A stretch of DNA of 64,000 nt, taken from Halisarca cf. caerulea. Its lineage: Eukaryota; Porifera; Demospongiae; Chondrillida; Halisarcidae. The stretch is taken from positions 734,001 through 798,000 of the forward strand of contig CAUJGJ010000135.1 in assembly GCA_963170055.1 (NCBI GenBank), in the 5' to 3' direction. Positions 1 through 11,943 of the stretch are shown here, one piece after another (within the stretch, counting starts at the first letter, position 1; every line of letters begins with the position of its first letter). The notes under the pieces were generated by a model, which was not told the origin of the DNA, searched no databases, and saw only the letters and a list, made by a program, of their open reading frames with translations. The position numbers and the translations under genes were made by a program.

Positions 1-688
1 CTCCAATTTTCGCGGGCTTAAACTTTTGCGGATGTTGCAAATTCGCAATTTTCGCGGGTCCCCATCCAGTGCCTCTGTTTTCTTTGTCCAAGATAACTAG
101 TGATAGACCTGAGCAGACCATAGGTTGCAATTAGCACTTTAAAGTTCTAATGATTGCCAAGCCAAACAGGGCAATGAAACAGATATGCGAGCGGTTTCTT
201 CCTCTGAAATGTTGCAAATTTCTTTTCTAACAGCATCTGCCATACTTAATGGGACAACTTGCTCCAAATCTCAGAGTCGGCTGGAAAGTCCGACGCTTAC
301 AAACCAAAACGAACAAATCGACATTCTTTATCACTGTTGGGTAGCTACTGGCACATGTGAACGCAAACGAATACAAGATAATGGCAGCGGACAAGCCAAT
401 CGATACCTTCTTTCACAACTATATAGGTGTATATCATCATGGATCTAATAACAATACAACAAGTCGTCGACAGTGCTACCCGCTGTTCAGCGACGGCCAT
501 TTCATATCACCGTGAAGGCCATTTTATATCACTGCCCAAGATTTCAAACTTTTCGTTGATTTAAACTTTTGTGCATGGCTTCCAATCGGCGAAAACCATG
601 AAAGTTTAGGCCTGTGAAAATTAGAGTGCGTACGGTAGTACAAGCACACACAGTCATGTATACATACGTATGCATAACATATTCACAC
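1..688. other. Intronic left flank of the ERM gene
   Basis: No exon is recognised here; the next ERM exon (rest of the F2 lobe) must lie off the left edge. The first 62 bases repeat a TTCGCGGG / TTTTGCGGATG theme that resembles the ends of the inverted-repeat elements at 36676 and 39849, so this may be a fragment of that family. Confidence 0.5.
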
Positions 689-802
689 CTGTGTGGTATC
701 CTGTATTAGCTCCTCTGCCACATCCTCTGGGTAGAACTTGACCCTGAACTTGAAACTCAGTGGAGAATCTTTTGTCTCTTTGGCTACATCATGTGAGAGG
801 AC
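689..802 (-). CDS. ERM (ezrin/radixin/moesin) family, coding exon 4
   Basis: ERM proteins tie cortical actin to membrane proteins through an N-terminal FERM domain. This 38-codon exon (phase 0 at both ends) reads VLSHDVAKE...[12 protein letters not shown]...EELIQDTTQ. That is the end of the FERM F1 lobe and the entry into F2, almost identical to the FKFR-KFYPEDV-EELIQDITQ signature of vertebrate ERMs. The acceptor is CTTTAG and the donor CAG|GTGTGA on the minus strand. It is the last exon of this gene inside the window. Merlin is the main alternative, but the match favours ERM. Confidence 0.93.
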
Positions 803-1123
803 CTAAAGAACAACAGGCAACCTTCCAACTTTAATAACCTGACAACATTAAAAATATTCAAATTCTTTGCTGTCTGTAGATATTAAATTTTCTATGTGCA
901 AAAATGTACTACTGGGCTGGCTGCTAAAAAAATGTTAGTAAATGTACAAGCAAAGTTTAACTCAATTATTTCGCATTCATTTTGCAAATCTAAAAAAATA
1001 AATACTGCATGCAACAAGTGTATACAACACAATAATAACAAATTTAATATGTAACATAAAAACAAAACCAATTGTCAGTCATGACTTCATGATTAAAGAC
1101 AGTATTGGGTTGATGGCACTGAC

Positions 1124-1219
1124 CTTCTTATTCAGTTTCAACCAAGTGGTGTAGCCTTCCTTGTCTGTATACTGCAGGCCGAAGTACCACACTTCACGAA
1201 GCCCTACGGTTTTGACCAC
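1124..1219 (-). CDS. ERM family, coding exon 3
   Basis: This 32-codon exon (phase 0-0) encodes [17 protein letters not shown] followed by WLKLNKK, the core of the FERM F1 ubiquitin-like lobe. Acceptor ATTTAG|GTGGTC and donor AAG|GTCAGTG are clear. It joins in frame to exon 2 (…GKQLFDQ) and exon 4 (VLSHDV…), giving a continuous 102-residue N terminus that aligns with ERM proteins without gaps as far as can be judged by eye. Confidence 0.94.
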
Positions 1220-4200
1220 CTAAATAAACAGACCACCAAATTTAGTTGTGTGCGGTAGAATGTTTCTATACTAACCATCATAATATATTTATGCATGTAC
1301 TGTAGGATTGAAAAGTTATGTGTCACTAAAGTCTTGTGATTGAGCTCTATAAGCATTGTGTGTTTTTCAGTTATGCACTTAGCTAAAGAATGCAGTCTTA
1401 TTATATCACCTGCTCTGCCTTCATCACAGAACAAGGTGTAGTGCTTTTAGTCTCGTGTAGCCCAGAATGCTATTTCGCCTCATTTCTTTGGTGACTACGT
1501 ATGTCGCTGATGTAAAGGGGTAGAAATAGCCACTTCTTTTGGAGTGATGGAGTTACTGATGACTTCTGTGACAGTAGCATTGGCATTTTTGGTCACTTGC
1601 TCACTGATACCCATTTGTTTAGGAATTGGCAGAGATGAACAAGGTGGAAAATATTATACACATTTGAGGAACTCACACATGTCAAGTGATATCAGCAGAG
1701 ATCACATGCAGTAGACTATATGCCCATGTACGGTACTTCTTATAGAAAACCGCCCAGTGTTCAGGCAAAAACAGCGTGATTGACTGATTGCCCGACCAAC
1801 AATTGAGCGACTGTGTAACCAGCAGTTACGATTCACGATTGAAACACTCACTCCCTTTTTCCCTAGAGTAGAAAAGTCTGAATTGCCATCCACCTCCATT
1901 TGCCAATTTATTTCCTGAAAAATTCAAGGCATTTTCTTTGATTGCTGGATCTGGGTGTCTACGTAACTTCTTGAGCAAGTCTTAATTGAATTCCACTTTT
2001 GGATAAGACGTTTCCCTCAGATGCAAGTAACTCCACAGTCTTGCTTGTTCCTTGGAAGTTTTAGCTACATCGCTTGAAGTCTCAATAAAGATTGTTCAAA
2101 GTAGCAGATAAGTTTGTGCGAAGCTTTGATATGGTGGCCTCAAAAATTTGCAAAGTTTGCTCGAAAAGTTTGTTTGGAGCTTCATTGAATTTCACACTAA
2201 GTATATTCTGTGCAATCGAAACATAATTTCTGTGTATACCATAGTGTGAATACACCATTTCTCTCTTCTTCGACTATTGGCATTGCATAATGACCGTGAT
2301 GCTTTATTATGCATCATGATGCTGTTCTAAGTGACAATTGACTCCTATGGAATGAATGTACATATATCCAATTTGTAGCATACCAGGGGAACCTAATAAA
2401 CCTGGAATCTTCAGTTAGACACCACTAAAAATCTGAAAAGCATTCTGCGCTACAGATGTCCCCGCATTGAACTAAATATTATAATAGCAGAGACAAATAT
2501 AACATTTGGCAAGTGATCGGACATTGCGTTAGACTACTTTCAAAAGTAGTCAGACATGTCCTGACACCGACTAATTTTCTTGAAATCATGGCTACTTTCG
2601 GAAATCATATTTAGATTGAACAAGGTTAGTTGTTGGAACTTGTCTGTGCGAAACCCTAGGTTCCACCAAGGGTACTATTGATTGTACCCTTCTACCATAG
2701 ATACTCAGTACTATGTAGAATACAGTATCTTTGTGTCTAATTATGACCATGCAGTGTTGTTTAGCAGGATTACTAAGGTAATATTTCTAGAAATGACATT
2801 GCACAATACTGAGTGAAAGGGCCACTTCATGTGAAAAAAACAATCTAGGAGTAATCGTGAACATGTAGAAGTGAAAAGAAGCAAAATTCGGAAGATTGCA
2901 AAGTTCAGCTACCACAAAGATAGTAAGAGGCAATGTAATTTACCAAGAATGACAGTTTTATTGTAATTGCATCAATTCCTGGTAAAATTGTCATCAAATT
3001 TTGACTACTGTTTTTGAAAGGTATACATTGATGATTGGCTGCCTAAACTACTTTTTGGATATTTTCAAGGAACTAAAGCCCTACATACTAGACTTTGAAC
3101 TCCTGCATGCACTAAAAAATACAGAGTAGTTTGCTGCTTTCGACCGAAAGATGTAATGGTCGGTCGAGGGAGCTCTTTGCCTGGATTTTGGGCAATGTCC
3201 GACTGTTATATTTTTCTCTGTAATTGGTATAAACAATAATACGGTACGAGTAAATAAAAACTTCCCACATTGGAATCGTAATACAAATTTATTACAATAT
3301 GTTTACGACTAAGATATGATTAAATTATCGCCTGATGACATCATACATCAAAGGAGCTGCTTGGGCAATAAATATATTTTTTCATACGTGCACCTGCACA
3401 GATGAAAGATTACTTACTGTAGACTTCAAGCGCCCTAAGGTCATGCAAATCAATCAAGCTTGTGAATTGACAGACTGCAACCAACTTTAGGCTAAAAATA
3501 GTAACAAGTGTCTTGTAAAACTTCGCGGTGCCTCTGCTTTTCGGAAACTTGAAGCTTTCCGAAAATCAGGAAGCTTCGCGCAGGCTTTTGAAGAAGATTA
3601 ACAATGTCTAGAGACCTTTTCTCCAAAATCTACAGTCTGAAAGTTGAAACATGTGCGTACGTAACTTGCGACTAAGCTCTTCAAAACCTTTTCATCCACG
3701 TCGAAATCGATTTTTTATTCTTCGCCGACATACGTACGTACTGACACCCTGAAACACCTGGAGACTAAATTTAGCAAATGGATCCCCTTCTAGGAGCTGT
3801 TGGAGTGTTTCTTTAGCGATAAATAGGCTACTATATGCCTCACTCAGGAGGTATTGTATTTACTGCACTCGCCTTCAGAGCTCGAGCAGTAAATACGATA
3901 CCTCCCTCGGAGGCGTGGAGTAACCTATAATTACTATCATGATGTGAAGAGATAACAACCATTCTGTGTTCAGAATCTATCAAAATTACAAAGTACTTCA
4001 TAATAAGAAAAAGGTTCTGGTATGCAATATATACATGAGGAAATCTGCAACTTCTGCTTCGAGATCATGTAAGAACCATTTTGGGCAAATTTTGCAATCA
4101 AGTACATGCATATAATTTTTCATTCGGGGTGAAAGACTCACAGCAGATTCATCCTTAAAAACTCATCCCATGCAGTTGCTGTTGGCAATGAAGCATAAGA

Positions 4201-4989
4201 AAGTTGATAATTATGTCTTGTGTGCAATTTTGTAATTTGGTGAAAGTAACTTTGTCATCTGCTCGTGTCTGAGCTGCCACATTTAAGTTGAACCTCGTCA
4301 TTAACTCCCAACGGTCGTCTTGATCCTTCCTTCCTCCATGTGAGTCTGTCTTGACTCTAGTGTGTATTTAGTGACACTTTCTGTTCAGGAGTAAACTTCT
4401 TGTAAGGTTCCACACTTTCCTTTTAGTTTGTGGTTCAGAGGTTGACGTCATCGTCTTTTCTATAGTCTTTGATTTCAACTTCTTGGCTAAGTGACCATCA
4501 GGATCAGGGGAAGTCTTCTTTAAAGTGACAGAAAAATATCCTATTGTTGACATTATCCACTGCTATCTCAAATGATGCAGACAATTGAGTTCGTCGGCCA
4601 ATTCATTCACAGAGTATTGTTAGGACAACATGGAACAAACACAAGGCTCAATTAATATTGCCAGTATTGTTGTCAGCATCCAAGAGCTATCCTTCACAAA
4701 TACTTAGTTTACTAATTATAAATTTTCGAGGTGAAAATGTCGTAAACATGGTGAAAAAGTTACCTCATGAAAATTTCCTGCTCTACAGTACTTTCTTGCT
4801 ACATAAGATCTTTGAATTTAGCAAAGAGACAACTCAAGAGGCCTCTTTTATATCTTACTCTAACTAAATGTTGATGAAAAATTAATGAGTGGCTTTGGAA
4901 CTCCAAAATGTAGCAGAAGTGACCTTTTTGTACATTTAGGTCGAGCCCTAACGTATGGTCATGCCATCCCTACATACACAAATACACAC
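1220..4989. other. ERM intron 2
   Basis: A 3770-base AT-rich intron. Apart from the possible transposase remnant at 4322-4553, I see short palindromic pieces (for example 3838-3903, around 'aggtattgtatttactg') but no further coding exon, RNA gene or complete mobile element. Confidence 0.6.
4322..4553 (-). pseudogene. Possible DNA-transposon protein remnant
   Basis: The minus strand encodes a lysine-rich segment (MSTIGYFSVTLKKTSPDP… to …SEPQTKRK). After a frame change it continues as EPYKKFTPEQKVSLNTH and stops. The 'Y-KFTPEQK' stretch resembles the helix-turn-helix start of transposase-derived proteins. Nothing downstream supports an intact gene. The reading rests on one short motif and could be coincidence. 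Confidence 0.25.
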
Positions 4990-5073
4990 CTGATCAAACA
5001 ACTGTTTTCCAGTTGTATCGGGTTTGATGGCAAACTCCAGTTCTGCATCCATCGTTGTTACACGAACACTGAC
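4990..5073 (-). CDS. ERM family, coding exon 2
   Basis: This 28-codon exon (phase 0-0) encodes [16 protein letters not shown] followed by [12 protein letters not shown]. The [14 protein letters not shown] block is essentially diagnostic of ezrin/radixin/moesin and opens the FERM F1 lobe. Acceptor TTTGCAG|GTCAGT and donor CAG|GTGTGT are good. It joins in frame to the four-codon first exon at 9119-9130. Confidence 0.95.
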
Positions 5074-5390
5074 CTGCAAATGTAAATGCATGATCACCAA
5101 ATACAAGGGACTACATACATTATAATATCACTACATATAATGTTCCATAGTGTGGGGTGAAAAGTTGGGCAGATCAAAGTGTACCATGGGATTACATCCA
5201 CGATGTAATACTGGTACTTATTTGTAGCTCAGGTCAGGGGTCCTGTCAATTACCTGCCCAGATAAAACTCATTCATACGTACATCCTAAATAGTTGTTAA
5301 TTATCACAATTTGCACTTGTTTTGCTTCACCATGACACATCTATTATATGTAAGCTGCATTGATATCTCGCATAAGCTAATCATTTATTT

Positions 5391-5660
5391 GTATCCTGGT
5401 GAGGGGGCGACTAATGGGTGGATCAAAGGAAAAAGTGTGCTGACATTTGTGATGTAGCACAGGTCACTGATATACGCACATTTCCTAATTGATGTCAATT
5501 GATGTTAATTGGTAGGGTAAGTGGCTAAAACTGATCAACTCTAGATGAGACTGTACACACCAGCAGTCAACAGTGAATGGTTGCCAGGATACAAATTAGT
5601 TATATCCTGTCCAGTGTGCTACAGCAGAAATACAGTGCTGATTGAGCGAGGGCGAAGTAA
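5391..5660 (+). repeat. Dispersed repeat, copy 1 (second copy at 14150)
   Basis: The block begins GTATCCTGGTGAGGGGGCGA and runs through GGATCAAAGGAAAAAGTGTG and CCAGGATACAAATTAGTTAT to a tail CAGCAGAAATACAGTGCTG. It matches 14150-14487 closely by eye over about 260 bases. No coding capacity is evident; probably a non-autonomous mobile element. Confidence 0.75.
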
Positions 5661-6279
5661 TACATATTGTATACAGGTCAGACAGTGTCTGGTTCTCCCA
5701 AAACAATCAAGACATCTGTAGCAGTATTAAGCAAATACACTAGCTATGACATGTCAGTCTTTGCTCTAATCCTCAGATCTAGTACAGTAAAAGCACTAAT
5801 CTCACAAGGGCACGTATGTGGAAACCACAAGTGACATGCAGACTGATGCATGTAAAAATTAAGACATGCATACACATACGCATATACGCATAACAGACAA
5901 TTCAGGTACTCCTTCAGTCTGATATGAAACTCAGTGATTAAGGAGATGAAATGATATGTACACATGGTATTAACAAATCATAAAACATCTGAATGTTCTA
6001 CTGACACAAATGAATTCCCAGTAAACCAGGCCGTTTCGTTGCATGAACCTCTGGAAACATATTCATACAAGGGTCTGCCTACCCAGTAACGGCAGAACGT
6101 GTAAACTTTAGGGAGGCAGTGCTGTGCCAACCACAAAGTAATTGAATGGTACGTATCACCCATTGATACTGCTTGCCATGGTAGGAGACATGAAACTTTT
6201 TATGACATTAATTGTTGCATATCATATGACATCATGGGAGACGTGTGAAGATTAATAGAATCCCAATTAATGTGGTTCT

Positions 6280-7025
6280 CAGGGTTTCATTTAGAAAAAT
6301 GGGCAAGGGGGGGGGGGAAACAATACTTACAAAAAACATGGGGGGGGGAGGGAGTGTGTACGATAGCGCGCCTTCTAGGGGGGGTATGGGGGCAAGTTGA
6401 ATTTATACCCTAAGAGGTGCATTTTCAGACTCGTTTGTGGTTCTCAAATGGCATGATGAGATGACTGGATTTCGGGTGCTGATCTGACACTAAGCACCTA
6501 CGCATAATATCAGGGTTCTATCGAGGGGGGAAGCTTCAGTATCACAGTTAATGTCTGCTGTGTAAGACATGCTGGTAGTTTCATATATGTACATGGTATC
6601 ATAATGTCTATAAAAACACATGCAGTGCAGTGATGTTCGGATGTGCGGATATGTACGTAGTAGAGTCGCAGGGGTATTATATAGCTAGGGGTGTGTGGGG
6701 CATGCTCCCCCAGGGAAAATTTGAGTTTTTAGGTTATATAAGGTGGTATCTGAGGCCATTTTGGACCATTCAAGGTTGATTGTGGCACAGAATTACTCTT
6801 TGACTTTGAAGAGATTGTAGATATGTGGAACAGAAAAGGTAGAAGAACAGCTGTTTAGGTTTTAAAACACTACATTCTCCTTCTATACTCCCTATATGTG
6901 TTGAGTTCAGTTCTGTATTCAATTTTACCTCTTTAACAAAAATAAGCTTAATCTATCCAAGGAGGGGGAGAGACTCTGGCAAGGGGGGGGGGGGGGCAAA
7001 TCCCCCCCACCTAAATGAAACCCTG
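6280..7025. mobile_element. hAT-like non-autonomous element with G-tracts
   Basis: Terminal inverted repeats CAGGGTTTCATTTAG and CTAAATGAAACCCTG bound a 0.75 kb segment with very long G-runs just inside each end (6307-6316, 6983-6996). The CAGGG start is typical of hAT elements; a clean 8-base target duplication is not visible. No transposase ORF is present. It lies in ERM intron 1. Confidence 0.55.
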
Positions 7026-7558
7026 GTTCTACAATTTTCATGGCATTTTTCAGAACATATGATTGGATTTTCAATTACAAATTCATATTAAGGAGTATTT
7101 CTGTGAGAATTTAGGGGAGGGGGGAATGAATTGAGGGAGGGCACCTCCCCCTCCATTCCATTGCCTTATACTATAAAATGCTGCCTTGATACGGAGAAGA
7201 TTCACAGAATATTTTGGCAAGATGACTATATGTACATTGGTATATGCCATAGTACTTGCTGTCTGGCCAATGTGGTGTTTGTACTTCAATTGCCAGTTGT
7301 TCTGTCATTAGCTTCCATTTGGTTATCGTTTATCATCTTTCTAATTGCTTAGACACTACCAGATCCTGCCTTTTCAGCAATAATTTCGCTATGTATTTCT
7401 AAAAGGAGTTGGATACCCCTGACTTTGTAATTTGAGACACAATGCTGTTCTAGTGATACATATACATATACATATAGTAAGCCACATTGGAATGCGTAGC
7501 TTCTCGCAAATGATGGTGGCAAATGGTTTGCTGCTTTGTGTGGCTCAAGCAATTATTA

Positions 7559-8140
7559 CTGTATATGCTCTAATTTTTCGTCATTCCAATTATTCGTTAT
7601 GGGCTCCAAAAGGGATGAAAAGCATTCTAATTGATGATGAAATAGCATGTGTTCTAATCCTATGTCAGAGACCCTAATTATTCATCCCGTAGGGTGGCTG
7701 CCTTCATTCTGCCATTTGTTGTGCCATTGATATACTGGAGAAACCACTGTTTCTTTGTTTATATTTATCATTTTTATTTCGTTCAAGGAATCGTTGAATC
7801 ATGGAAGAATTCAAAAGCAAACCAAGAGTTACAAAGGAACTGATTTAGCGATACCAGTAGAACATATTACAAACATAGCATTTTGACGTTTAAACGTAAT
7901 AGGGTCTGAGACTAGAGAGTTGGATTCCAAAATTCCTTGTATACATGGTATCCTCAAATGGGTGCAACAATTCTCAAGCTAGAAATGGCCATTTTCGATG
8001 GTTCTAATTTGCCGTCGTCGATTCTAAATATTCATCCCTCCATTCCAATTATTCGCTACCTTTCAGAAATCTTGCAATTCCATTCTAAATGATGTTTTTT
8101 TCCTGACAATTGCTCTGACAAAAAATTAGAGCATATACGG
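7559..8140. mobile_element. TA-flanked inverted-repeat element (MITE)
   Basis: Ends CTGTATATGCTCTAATTTTT and AAAAATTAGAGCATATACGG are inverted repeats flanked by TA on both sides, as in Tc1/mariner-type insertions. The 582-base interior has internal inverted copies of 'CATTCCAATTATTCG' but no convincing ORF. Confidence 0.75.
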
Positions 8141-9118
8141 TAATACCATTCCCAAACGAGATTTGTATGCATGTGTGGGGGGTTAGTTCAGTGCAATATC
8201 ACTTCCTGTGTCATGGGCCAAAGACAATGACACCATGCCATTGCATCAGACATTACTGCCCCCTGCTCAAATGTATCCCCACCACACACAATGAATGGCA
8301 AGTCTGCTATAGAGGATAGCTGGTTGTGTGCCTTGAAAAAGAGTCACAAATAGTTGAGAATATTGAACTAGTCTCCTTTTGATACGCTTTTAGTAGGGCA
8401 AAATGGGATAACTTGGAACAAAACCTGTAGCTTTTGCTATGATTGAACAGCCCAGCCATACTTGCTATTGCTGAATGCCCTATTCAGAGACAATACTGAC
8501 CAAAAATTGTACCTGTAGCTTACTATTGACACTGATTTTACTAGACCAATCCAAGCTACTCCGCCTTACCCTAACATCGCCTTGTAAGATAAGAAACTAC
8601 CACACATTCATTGTTCCTACTGGTCCTTGCCTATGTAAATCGGCATCTAACCAGACACTTACCTCTGCTTGAAGGTTAGGGATAAAGGTACACCAGACCA
8701 GTGCACTTCAAAAGTACAGTGTGCATAAGAGCCGGTGAAAACATAACTTTCAAATCAAATAAATCTGTCCAGATCTGATCTAGGATTTGAGGCTAAGAAG
8801 CACGATAGAATGCGAATGCACTAGAATGACATGCTAACATAGACTATAACTACTTAGAAGCATGGAACGGTTTTCTCTGACCAAAAGTACACCGTTTTTG
8901 TGAGACAGACTATCATTAATAGACAAATATGATCCCAAATCCATATCTTATTCGTTAGTCTTCTTCCTATTCGAAAACACATTTCGAAGGACAATGCACA
9001 GACCATCGCCTAATACGGCTATTTTGGTCATTTGCATTGATAGAACTCCTGGCTAGTGAATTCATAACTTGAGTTAATGTATTTAAAATGTCGGAAGGTC
9101 TTCAAAAAAGCGACTCAC

Positions 9119-9130
9119 CGGCTTAGGCAT
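9119..9130 (-). CDS. ERM family, coding exon 1 (start codon)
   Basis: The minus strand reads ATG CCT AAG CCG|GTGAGT, that is MPKP and a near-ideal donor. ERM proteins begin MPKx followed by (I/V)[15 protein letters not shown], so joining to exon 2 at 5073 recreates the expected N terminus. A four-codon exon cannot be found by ORF scanning. Phase 0 agrees with exon 2. Its ATG lies 162 bases from the ARL6 ATG on the opposite strand. Confidence 0.9.
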
Positions 9131-9292
9131 GGTCACTCTCTTCTCAATGGAACACTTTCAAAAAAAGCTTCTGAAAGGGTGGGGAAGGGGGCGGATCTAT
9201 CGGAGGAAACGCCCCCATACACCTCGTTTCCGTTAGCATAGGTTATACGGTGTTATCCGCAATAGACAGCTGACGCTGTGTGTTGCTTAGCA
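9131..9292. promoter_or_regulatory. Divergent ERM/ARL6 promoter region
   Basis: Only 162 bases separate the two opposed start codons, so 5' UTRs and promoters for both genes must lie within or overlap this stretch, unless distal 5' exons exist. No TATA box is seen. It contains a GC-box-like GGGGGCGGA (9187-9195), and a GGGGGCG/CGCCCCC inverted pair (9187-9193, 9210-9216). Confidence 0.75.
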
Positions 9293-9294
9293 AT
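9282..9294. promoter_or_regulatory. X-box-like (RFX) site overlapping the ARL6 start codon
   Basis: GTTGCT-T-AGCAAT is an imperfect palindrome matching the RFX X-box layout (RGYAAC half-sites in inverted orientation, 0-3 base spacer) with one mismatch in the last base. RFX factors drive ciliary genes, including Bardet-Biedl genes, in animals. The overlap with the ATG at 9293 is unusual. Binding is inference. Confidence 0.45.
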
Positions 9295-9415
9295 GGGTTT
9301 TCTGGAGACGCTTGCTACTTGGCTAAGTCTGAAGAGGAAGGAAGCCTATGTACTATGTGTTGGTTTGGACAACAGTGGGAAATCTACAATCATCAACAAA
9401 CTCAAGCCTGCTCAG
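9293..9415 (+). CDS. ARL6: ARL6 (BBS3) small GTPase, coding exon 1
   Basis: ARL6 is the Arf-like GTPase that, in its GTP form, recruits the BBSome coat to ciliary membranes. This 41-codon exon begins [17 protein letters not shown] and contains the P-loop GLDNSGKS (residues 24-31) followed by TIINKLKP, aligning gap-free with vertebrate ARL6. The open frame extends upstream from a GTG at 9278, but the ATG at 9293 matches the family start with Gly2. Donor CAG|GTTTGT, phase 0. The six exons found give 159 codons plus 2 nt, against 186 residues in the human protein. Confidence 0.96.
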
Positions 9416-9459
9416 GTTTGTCCAAAGATCAGTAGGTTAGACTTATCGAACACTTATTG

Positions 9460-9684
9460 TAAGGTAAACCGTCCTAATTTGGGGCAGGCCCTAATTTGGG
9501 TTGCTTCGAACAAATCGGTAAACTGTGGCGCTCAGAAGGATCAAACAGTTTTACTTTACTGTTCGAACTATAAGCCATACCATGCACTGTACTCAAATGA
9601 CAAGTCACAAGTGCACCACAGTTTACCGTTTTGTTCGAAGCGACCCAAATTAGGGCCTGCCCCAAATTAGGACGGTTTACCTTA
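9460..9684. mobile_element. Near-perfect palindromic MITE in ARL6 intron 1
   Basis: Terminal inverted repeats of about 70 bases (GGTAAACCGTCCTAATTTGG and its complement) enclose a short centre. TA occurs at both outer edges. It starts 45 bases after the exon 1 donor. Each strand keeps an open frame only because the arms mirror each other; no protein is implied. Confidence 0.85.
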
Positions 9685-10134
9685 TCGTATGTAGGTTGCT
9701 TTTTTGCTGCGGATGTAGTTATGGATAAACGAGAAATATCTATGGTTTATCAATGGCGTAGTTTATCTGTGAGTACCTAATCCCTTAGAAGAAGGTGGTA
9801 TGTAGTCTAGAGTACAAGCCCAATTTGGGAGAATACCAAGATATGCAGTAAGCCAAAAAAGAAGAATGAGTCATGAGCACAAATATGCAGACAGATGCTA
9901 ACTGTTGCAGTCATTTTAAAATTTGAATGTCATGGCATGGACATATTCTGGCCACGTCAGACTAGCGTGGACATATGCAACAAGGTCTGTGTTCAGATGA
10001 GTCTTGACCTAATATGATAGTATCTAGTCAATGATGATCGTTTTGGCTGCAGCTAACAGCTATTAATGATATGATGTTGCACACAGAGAATAATTGTGCA
10101 CTGAAGCAGTGCCCACTTTCCGAGGGGTCTGCAA

Positions 10135-10450
10135 CACGGTAAAATCTTGCATACTTTGAAATCTCAAGTGAAATCCCAAAATCTTGGGCAATCTTGAAAT
10201 CTGACATCCTTTTACACATTTGAAATCCTATGAGAAATCTTTACCAAAATCCCAAAATCACTGATGAAATCTTGCAATCTTGCCTGAAATCCAGGAATCT
10301 TATCTGAAATTTGGAAATCTTAGGCGAAATCTTGAAATCTTGAAATTTAGTAAGGCAAAATCTTGTGAAATCTTATTCTGAAATCTTTGCTATCTTAATG
10401 CAATCTTTGAAGTCTTGCGAAATCTCAGTGGGATTTCAAAATCTTGTACA
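10135..10450 (+). repeat. Degenerate AAATCTTG minisatellite
   Basis: The stretch is built from variants of (G)AAATCTTG and AAATCTTATCTG repeated with drift over about 300 bases. The unit is too degraded for an exact period by eye. It lies in ARL6 intron 1, with no coding signal. Confidence 0.7.
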
Positions 10451-10879
10451 TCATATTGCCTTGTTGCGGACCCATCGCCACTTTCTGATGATTTCCATGC
10501 CCTTGTTAAGGTGACCCAGACTCCCGACTTTGATGGGCAGTATCGTTAACATTGGTTTCTAAGCTCTGAAGATTGGCAAACAGCTGGCAGTAATTCTTAA
10601 AAGCGACTTTTCTTATGTGTGCATTGGCTATGTCATCCTTGCTTTTCCATGGAACAGGGGTAGATTGGTGCAATTTACAATACAATATGTAAATAATATT
10701 AGTAGCAGACTTTATAGCAACAGTGTTATGTCAGGAGGATGGTTTTAGTTAGGTCCCATTGTATAGATGCTACACTTTCTTTCAAATGCTTTTTGAGGAA
10801 TCTCACATTAACCAAGAGATCTTGATTGTGTCTCCATTTGTACCAATTTAGTGCTTCTGAAGAGGAGTTCAATTATTAA

Positions 10880-11773
10880 CCCTTTATCGTGGATGATCCA
10901 CTATAGTGGCTCGTGAGTGACCAATCCCTGTTGTGGGCTAAATGGTGAAATTGCATAACTGTAGTCGTGGAAAAGCCACTATAGTGGCTCCTTCTTTTTC
11001 AAGTATTTTCGAAGCGAATTTGACTGCTTTCGGCACAAATAACACTTTTAAAGCTAGCCAAGCTTATAAGAAACACAAATGAATACTTAACTAAAAGAAA
11101 TTTCCACACACTAACTTGGAATAGATCGAAATCTAAGGGTATAAAAGTTATGACGATGGGTGAAAATACTCACTGTTCGAACAGCTTACTTTCACCACAG
11201 AAACCTTCCAGAAGTAGCGCAAATCCACTGTGGGGTACCAAACAGGCCCTAAATGAGTAGTTCGTCCAATAGCAGCTGAAAGTACAGCCATGGCACTTAA
11301 GGAAGCGAGTAAGGAAACTTTGGTGCAAGTTCCGTCGAACAATAAGATTTCTTCCTCATTTTTGGCATCATTTCAAAGGATTAATCTTCAGAGGATACGA
11401 AAAAGGTACAGTTGCAAGCAGTAACAAGGTGCAAGAGCTTGTAACTCTTCGTTTTCACCTAGAACCTCATTTCAATGAAACTAATTCCTCGTAAAACATT
11501 GCATAACTCCGCATATCATCGTATAATCGCCGCATAGCACAGTATTTTAGTTCTTTTTTGTACTATTTTCTAATAGTTATAACTTCGTTGTAATGTGCAC
11601 CACAGCTCTTGAATTGCTGGTATGTGTCCTTACCACCACACGTAGTCTGCATATAAAATTTGAACAAATTTCACTAAGATATGCTGATCTCCCACAACAA
11701 CTAGTTGAGCCACTATAGTGGCTTTTCCACGATAACGCGTTTTTCGAGGGCACTTTTGTTCCATGATAAAGGG
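10880..11773. mobile_element. piggyBac-like non-autonomous element
   Basis: TTAA (10876-10879 and 11774-11777) flanks an 894-base segment with ends CCCTTTATCGTGGA and TCCATGATAAAGGG. TTAA duplication plus CCC ends is the piggyBac hallmark. A subterminal palindrome GCCACTATAGTGGC, or a close variant, occurs three times (near 10897, 10977 and 11709). No piggyBac transposase motif is visible in the interior, so it is probably mobilised in trans. Confidence 0.8.
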
Positions 11774-11881
11774 TTAATGGTTTATTTACTTTCTTGTGTA
11801 TAATATATATGTACATATTCTAACTTTGTGATAACTTTATGATAATCTGTTCAATTTACTCTGTATTTTTGGAACTTGTAG

Positions 11882-11943
11882 ACGAAAGTGATGGATATAG
11901 TTCCAACGGTAGGATTCACAGTGGAAAAGTTTGCTTTCTCAAA
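11882..11943 (+). CDS. ARL6: ARL6 coding exon 2
   Basis: The exon encodes TKVMDIVPTVGFTVEKFAFS plus two bases. It covers the switch I region with the conserved threonine in 'PTVGF', matching PTIGFSIEKF in vertebrate ARL6. Acceptor CTTGTAG|ACG and donor TCAAA|GTAGGC. Two bases carry over (AA) and are completed by exon 3. Confidence 0.93.

Noticed and set aside
9474..9670. Open frames on both strands after ARL6 exon 1
   Set aside because: They mirror the arms of a palindromic MITE; the plus frame is intron read-through past the exon 1 donor.
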